From the NCBI GenBank assembly GCA_039820405.1, contig JBCBQC010000013.1:1-64000 (forward strand): a DNA stretch of 64,000 nt. Reading direction: 5' to 3'. The position numbers and the translations under genes were made by a program. The notes beneath the pieces are model-generated. The model was not told the DNA's origin, did no database searches, and worked only from the letters and a program-made list of their open reading frames with translations. The DNA comes from CALLVY01 sp937899855 (GTDB taxonomy: Bacteria; Bacteroidota; Bacteroidia; Chitinophagales; Saprospiraceae). Shown piece after piece: positions 59,472-64,000 of the stretch (positions are counted from its first letter, which is position 1; the number at the start of each line of letters is the position of its first letter).

Positions 59472-60686
59472 TTACTCGTTGAGGTATTCCTTGAGGTATC
59501 CGCGCACTACGGTGAGGTATTCCTCACAGCGCTCCAGGCCATTTTCGGCCAGGGTGTTGAGGGGGACGGCCTGGAGTAAATCCCGAGCGGTCAGTAGGTT
59601 TTGTTCCATCAATTGGAGGGTGGCTTTTTCTTTGCGGGGGGCCGTCCCATCGGCCAATTGGAAGGAGAGGGCCACCGAGTAGTTGAGGTGGGTGTAAGCC
59701 AGGTTCTCCTTTTGCCAATCGTACAGCTCGATGTATTCCTGAGCGAGTTGGGCATTTTCGATCATCCGCTCCTGAAGGGGAATGAGGCTATCCATCGGTG
59801 CGGTGTTTTGCAAGCGGTCGCTGACTTCGGAAAGCCGAACGAAGCGGTCCATATAGGCGTGGCCCAGTTGCGCTCCATTGGCGGGGATGGGGAGGTAGCG
59901 GTAGCTGCGTTGGAGGCCTTCGATCCTGCGGTCCTCCTCTGCGCGCGAGCGATAATGGGCCAGGGTATCAGACCAGGCCCAGCAGGGGGCGTCAGCAAAA
60001 AGCTGGCTGGTGTCGGTGGGGTTTTGGAGGAACTGCTCGGGACTGCGGGGGCAGTCCACCAATTGCCAGAGGGGATCGGCGGGCAGGTGGTCGAGGAGGA
60101 AACGGGCGGGAGGTGCGCAGTAGTAGTACTCCAGGTCGCGGTAGGGAAAATCCTCGGGTTCGGCGGCGATGGCGGCGGCCCAGGTGAGGTCGACCAATTG
60201 CCACTCCCCGTCGATGCGTACCGCATTCCAGACGTGGTCGGGACCATTCATGGACGGTGGTATACCTGGTTTGGCTTTGCTGTATCCCGAGATTTCTTCG
60301 CATTCGAGCTCCGCCTTTTCACAAAGGGCCAACAGCAGGCGCGAATAGCCCAGACAGATGGCCTGGCGGGTACGGAGGGTACGGAAAACGTCGTATTGGT
60401 TGGAGCGTTCGCCCAGTACAAATTTGCGGCCTTCGTCGTAGCGGATGCGTTGCGTGATCCAGGTAAAGATGCGGCGTAGTCGGACGGACTCGGAGGGCTC
60501 TCCCGCAAGGAGGTAGGCGGCGAGTTGGTCCAAATTGCGCTCGGCTTCGACGGGAATGGCGAGGGCGTAGGTGTCGGCGGGGGCGGGTGGCGGGTCTTGG
60601 GCAGACAGTGCAAAACTGCCCGATAGTAGCAGCAGCAGTGGGACAAAGAAGGAACGTAGTGGAATCATAAATCGTGAATTAGTCAA
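59472..60686 (-). CDS. Transglutaminase-like domain protein, exported
   Basis: 404 residues. Signal peptide at about 1-29. The transglutaminase/protease-like core shows the triad: Cys in RQAICLGYSRLL (near residue 113), His in GPDHVWNAVR (near 150) and Asp in WQLVDLTWAA (near 163). The remaining C-terminal half is helical and unrecognised. Such bacterial proteins may act as peptidases or cross-linkers. It is a single-gene unit. Confidence 0.85.
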   Translation of the reverse strand: MTNSRFMIPLRSFFVPLLLLLSGSFALSAQDPPPAPADTYALAIPVEAERNLDQLAAYLLAGEPSESVRLRRIFTWITQRIRYDEGRKFVLGERSNQYDVFRTLRTRQAICLGYSRLLLALCEKAELECEEISGYSKAKPGIPPSMNGPDHVWNAVRIDGEWQLVDLTWAAAIAAEPEDFPYRDLEYYYCAPPARFLLDHLPADPLWQLVDCPRSPEQFLQNPTDTSQLFADAPCWAWSDTLAHYRSRAEEDRRIEGLQRSYRYLPIPANGAQLGHAYMDRFVRLSEVSDRLQNTAPMDSLIPLQERMIENAQLAQEYIELYDWQKENLAYTHLNYSVALSFQLADGTAPRKEKATLQLMEQNLLTARDLLQAVPLNTLAENGLERCEEYLTVVRGYLKEYLNE

Positions 60687-61259
60687 ACGGGTACTAATCC
60701 AACCCGCACGGTAAAGACTAGGTTGGGTTTTTGGGTGAAAAAGTCACCTTCGGAGCTCAATTTTGCACTTAGCGGCAGCCAAATACCCAGCTCTGGGGCC
60801 AAAATTACGCAGATAATTGTTGTGACAGGCCAAAATAACAAAACCAGCAAAGTGCGATGTGTAAAAAATTCGTTCCCAAGTAGTTAATCGAGCCTTGTGG
60901 CTCGGCCACTGCGAAATTGTGTAGCGCCACAAAAGCCCGCTAAAACCACCTAAAAAATACCCTCCCCGGCCTTTAAAGCATCCATTTTCGCCTTTACCTA
61001 ACCAGGTACAATCAACGTAAATTTTCGTTTCCTGCTACGGCAGGGCTATTTTCAACATTTTACTTACAAGACCTTAGTGACGACATCCCCGAGCTAAAAA
61101 GTAAGCTAAAATCGGAACCTTTAGCCAAAGGCTGACGGTCCCGGCTACTCGGCGTTTTCGACCCAAAAATGGTCTAATTTTTGGATAAGGCCTTAATGTA
61201 TTACAGCACAGCATACCGGCAGTTATCCACTAGCCGATGAGAAAAACAAACGAGATTAT
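60687..61259. other. Gene-less region before the TolC-like gene
   Basis: No convincing coding frame on either strand. Visible hairpins are CGAGCC-TTGT-GGCTCG (60889-60904) and CCAAAAA with TTTTTGG around an 8-base loop (61163-61184), 76 bases before the next start. CCAACC/GGTTGG followed by GTTTTTGG (near 60699-60739) might be a weak terminator. No exact TAnnTTTG promoter is seen. Confidence 0.5.
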
Positions 61260-63113
61260 ATGAACTTCCGCCTCCTACCAATTGCACCATCCCTCTGCCT
61301 ACTGGTCTGCTCGTTCCTACTGCCCACTTCTCTTCCCGCCCAAACGCCACGGAGCTCCAAAATTCTCAACGCCGCCATCGCCCAGCAAGCCGATCAGCTC
61401 CTCCGACAGCACTTGCCGCTGTTCGACGCCCCACTCCTCGACGGCTCCCAGCTGGATCTGGCTCCCCTGGAACAATTCCTGAGTACCGCCCTTTTCCAAA
61501 CCGAACTGCTCAAAGACCGATGGTACTCCAGCCAAATCGACCAGCTTAAAAGCCAAACCGGCCTGCTGTTCAACGCCAGCTATCAGCACAACGAATACTG
61601 GGCCCTCGAAGAAAACCTGGAAAACGACGCGCGCTTCCGCCTGGGCCTGGAGTACGACTTGCTCGGAAATGGCATCGTCGAACGATCGAGCGCCCTCAAG
61701 CGACTGCGCAAGGACCAGGAAATCCATCAGCAAGAGGCCGTACTCAACAGCCGCAAAAGGGACTATGCTTATCTCTACAATTGCTTGATCTACAATTTCA
61801 ACCGGGAAAAAATCCAGCTCCTCCGACAACGAATTCCCTTTTTGGAGGAATACATCCGCTTGCTGTACGAACTCTATTTTGCCCACGAAATGTCCTACGA
61901 CCAGATCATCGACCAGAAGAGTCGGCTCAAGGAGGCGGAGATCATGCTGGCGGCAGCCGAACAGTTCAACGTCGCCCTCGAACGGGAAATTGGGGGGGAA
62001 AACATCGCCCTGCTGGATACCGACCAACTCCCCGTTGTCCAAATCGAAGTGGAAAAGCTGCTCGACCCGGGCGACCTCAACGCGTACCAGCAGCAACTCC
62101 GCCAACTCAAAAATGAACGCATCGATCTGACCCACAACAAACGCTTGGAAGCCCGGCTCCGAGTCTTTGCCCGCTACAACTACGGGAGCATCCGTACCTC
62201 CGCCACGGGTCAGCAGGATTTTACTTCCTTTGGGCTGAACTTCCGTACCCCCCTCCAGTTCAAACGAAAATTCTCTTCCGAAATGGCGGATTACGAAAAA
62301 GCCATGGTCGACGAAGAGATTTCCGAAGTCTGGTACAATCGGGTAAAGGAAATCATGATCCTCTACGAAGAATACCAGTACAAGCTCAAGCAGTATTCCA
62401 ATTTCCTACACAAGGTATTCCGCTTGGAGGAAAAGCTACGGGTGGAAAAAGTGTTGATCGACAGCCGCCAGGACATTCACTCTCCGATGAAGGCCATTCG
62501 CCACCTCGACAACAACCAGGCCGTCAACTACGAATTGCTCCACCTCAAGCAACAACTTTACCTGCTGCTCCTGAAGATCAACCTACGCGCCTTCCAAAAC
62601 GAATTTTCCCGCTGTTTGATCCCCCTCGACTTTTCGGAGGAACGCCAAAAGCTCCGGGGCAAACGCTTCGTCAAGTTGGAGAGCATACGCGACTTTCAGC
62701 TCGACCCCGAATACCTGATCAAGTACCTGCAAAAAAACGAAATTGAACGGGTATTGGTCGACCCCACCCAAGCCAAAGCCACCCAGTGGATGGAGCTATT
62801 GCACGCGGAGGGTTTTCAGGTATTCAGCTCCGCCGAAGCCCAGGTTGCGCTGCCGACCAAGGTACAAACCCGTCTGAGTGGGCAGTACCGCAAGCTCGAC
62901 TATTCCGGCCAGCTCCAGCTGTCGAGTGTGGATGGCATCGGGGGGCGTACGCAGATTCAGTTGACCAAGGTGCCGGATCAAATTTTTCAGAATCGCAATG
63001 AACTCGAACGCTGGATCCAACTGGAAACCCAGACCAGCGGAACGGAATATTTCCTGTTCGAAGACATTCACCGGATCATGGAACTCGACAAGAAAAACCT
63101 CGGGATAGAATAA
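61260..63113 (+). CDS. TolC-like outer-membrane efflux protein
   Basis: 617 residues, longer than usual (about 430-500). Signal peptide at 1-27. Two long helical coiled regions (about 135-250 and 330-430) separated by a strand segment (LGLEYDLLGNG; ASFGLNFRTP-like SFGLNFRTPLQFKRKF) fit a TolC-type barrel and tunnel protomer. The C-terminal about 130 residues (from IRDFQLDPEYLIKYLQKNEI) form an extra globular part. Followed after 39 bases by a HlyD-like gene, so the two probably form an export path. Confidence 0.75.
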   Translation: MNFRLLPIAPSLCLLVCSFLLPTSLPAQTPRSSKILNAAIAQQADQLLRQHLPLFDAPLLDGSQLDLAPLEQFLSTALFQTELLKDRWYSSQIDQLKSQTGLLFNASYQHNEYWALEENLENDARFRLGLEYDLLGNGIVERSSALKRLRKDQEIHQQEAVLNSRKRDYAYLYNCLIYNFNREKIQLLRQRIPFLEEYIRLLYELYFAHEMSYDQIIDQKSRLKEAEIMLAAAEQFNVALEREIGGENIALLDTDQLPVVQIEVEKLLDPGDLNAYQQQLRQLKNERIDLTHNKRLEARLRVFARYNYGSIRTSATGQQDFTSFGLNFRTPLQFKRKFSSEMADYEKAMVDEEISEVWYNRVKEIMILYEEYQYKLKQYSNFLHKVFRLEEKLRVEKVLIDSRQDIHSPMKAIRHLDNNQAVNYELLHLKQQLYLLLLKINLRAFQNEFSRCLIPLDFSEERQKLRGKRFVKLESIRDFQLDPEYLIKYLQKNEIERVLVDPTQAKATQWMELLHAEGFQVFSSAEAQVALPTKVQTRLSGQYRKLDYSGQLQLSSVDGIGGRTQIQLTKVPDQIFQNRNELERWIQLETQTSGTEYFLFEDIHRIMELDKKNLGIE

Positions 63114-63152
63114 GCCACCAGCCGCTGGGTATAGCCAATCAAACACAATGAC

Positions 63153-64000
63153 GTGAAACAATTTAGCCTAAAGCAGAAGACTTCGGTCATCAAAACCCTC
63201 AAAGAGCCCCCCAAGGCCAAACCGGGAATCAACTGGCAGCGCATCCTCTTCATTGGAGTGCTGCTTTTGATCGCTTATTCGGTGGGCAAAAGGATCTACC
63301 GGGGCGCGCTCCTCATCATCGGTGACGGACAGGTCAAACTGTCGAAGCAGTCCGTCCAATTTACCGATGACATCCGCATCTCCAGTATCCTGGTGGCCGA
63401 GGGCGATACCGTCCTGGCGGGCGACACCCTATTTTACTACCGCTACGAGACGAGCAAGAGCCGAACGACTTCGATCGTGAGCAGCGACGAGCCGGCGGAT
63501 TGGTTGATCCGTGACAAGCTCAATACCCGTAAGCAGATTTCCATCAAAAAGGCAGCACTCAATCGCTTTAAAGAGCAGCTGGATTTTAAGAACAAAGAAC
63601 TGGAGCACCAGAAAGAGTTGATCATCTTGGGGGTCAATGAAATCGAATCGCGGCTGTCCTACATCCAGGGAGACATCGTTCGGCTGGAAACGCAAAAGGA
63701 CGTACTGCTGCGGGAAATTTACTACCTCCGCAAGCACCTCAAGGATTTGGAATCGCAGGAGATCGAGCAAAAGCAAATGCGCATCCTGCGGCAGGAAGTC
63801 ATTGGCTCCATCGTACCCTACGTCGCCAAAATCACGGGCATCATCGGCCAGATCAACATGGACCCCAACGAGGTTTGCTACGAGCAACAGGCGGTGATGG
63901 CCATCCACCAACTCGACAAGGTGAGTATCAAAGCCTTTTTCGACCCTTATGACGTCCCGCACATCCACAAGGGCGACAAGGTCTGGTTGGAGTTCCCGGA
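63153..64000 (+). CDS. HlyD-like membrane-fusion protein (cut by window end)
   Basis: Partial, 282 codons seen, from a GTG start at 63153. A cytoplasmic basic stretch of about 30 residues, one membrane segment (ILFIGVLLLIAYSVG, about 31-46), a lipoyl-like strand pair (IRISSILVAEGDTVLAGDTLF), a coiled coil (about 120-220) and the returning lipoyl/barrel part (VAKITGIIGQI, DPYDVPHIHKGDKVWLEFP). It links an inner-membrane exporter to the TolC-like partner just upstream. The exporter is not in the window; peptide or exopolysaccharide export are both possible. Confidence 0.8.
   Translation, partial: MKQFSLKQKTSVIKTLKEPPKAKPGINWQRILFIGVLLLIAYSVGKRIYRGALLIIGDGQVKLSKQSVQFTDDIRISSILVAEGDTVLAGDTLFYYRYETSKSRTTSIVSSDEPADWLIRDKLNTRKQISIKKAALNRFKEQLDFKNKELEHQKELIILGVNEIESRLSYIQGDIVRLETQKDVLLREIYYLRKHLKDLESQEIEQKQMRILRQEVIGSIVPYVAKITGIIGQINMDPNEVCYEQQAVMAIHQLDKVSIKAFFDPYDVPHIHKGDKVWLEFP

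Noticed and set aside
60744..60932. 62-residue minus-strand ORF before the TolC-like gene
   Set aside because: Codon and residue composition unlike neighbours; no promoter or family.
1..64000. CRISPR arrays, insertion sequences, prophage or toxin-antitoxin loci
   Set aside because: No regularly spaced repeats, transposases, phage structural genes or recognisable toxin-antitoxin pairs were seen anywhere in the window.

Overview
The window comes from a chromosome of a fairly GC-rich (over 50% by eye) member of the Bacteroidota, probably the Saprospiria/Lewinella side of the phylum. The signs are promoters of the Bacteroidota type (TTG, about 20 bases, TAnnTTTG), several secreted proteins with C-terminal type IX secretion (T9SS) sorting domains, a TonB-dependent receptor, a futalosine-pathway menaquinone gene, bifunctional HisB and HisIE, and mostly lipoprotein or outer-membrane accessory genes. 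The taxonomic placement is inference; no rRNA is present. It looks like ordinary chromosome, with no prophage, IS element or CRISPR array seen.

Layout. 0.5-2.8 kb: a TlpA-like thioredoxin protein and a TonB C-terminal-domain protein. 2.8-13.3 kb: a minus-strand operon hisG-D-C-B-H-A-F, then osmC-like, metZ, metX, then hisIE and ogt. Its leader holds a TTG-N19-TATATTTG promoter, a 25-codon peptide with seven histidines, and a hairpin plus T-run: a complete-looking histidine attenuator. 13.4-15.1 kb: thioredoxin, ApbE flavin transferase and DUF4266 lipoprotein. 15-29.3 kb: a T9SS-sorted hydrolase, a long amidophosphoribosyltransferase, mutL, two rhomboid proteases, an EEP-family protein, cysS, an M28 peptidase and an AsmA-like protein. 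29.5-31 kb: tRNA-Val followed by a 187-base-offset partial copy of itself (a D-armless pseudo-tRNA) and, further on, a decayed minus-strand gene with an in-frame TGA.

31-39 kb: a propeller lipoprotein, T9SS-sorted proteins, an oxidoreductase, a pair of heavy-metal-domain proteins (one an AraC-type regulator, one a MauE-like membrane protein), and a DUF4465 protein with a T9SS tail behind a cobalamin riboswitch. After clpP lies a 0.9 kb stretch with three very small minus-strand ORFs, two of which end their N-terminal part in IKGG like double-glycine leader peptides, downstream of an ECF sigma factor. 39-52 kb: hydrolase, cupin, phosphoesterase, O-antigen ligase-like protein, rimP-nusA-infB (with a terminator hairpin in the leader), mqnC, and a TonB-dependent receptor. 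52-59.3 kb: a four-gene sugar operon (isomerase/epimerase, Gfo/Idh/MocA oxidoreductase, MFS permease, and a 1235-residue cytochrome c/PA14/propeller/DUF1080 fusion). 59-64 kb: transglutaminase-like protein, then a TolC-like and a HlyD-like gene, the latter cut by the window end.

The best candidates for something new are the histidine attenuator controlling an operon that also carries methionine genes, the orphan IKGG peptides beside a sigma factor, and the T9SS-exported DUF4465 protein under B12 control.
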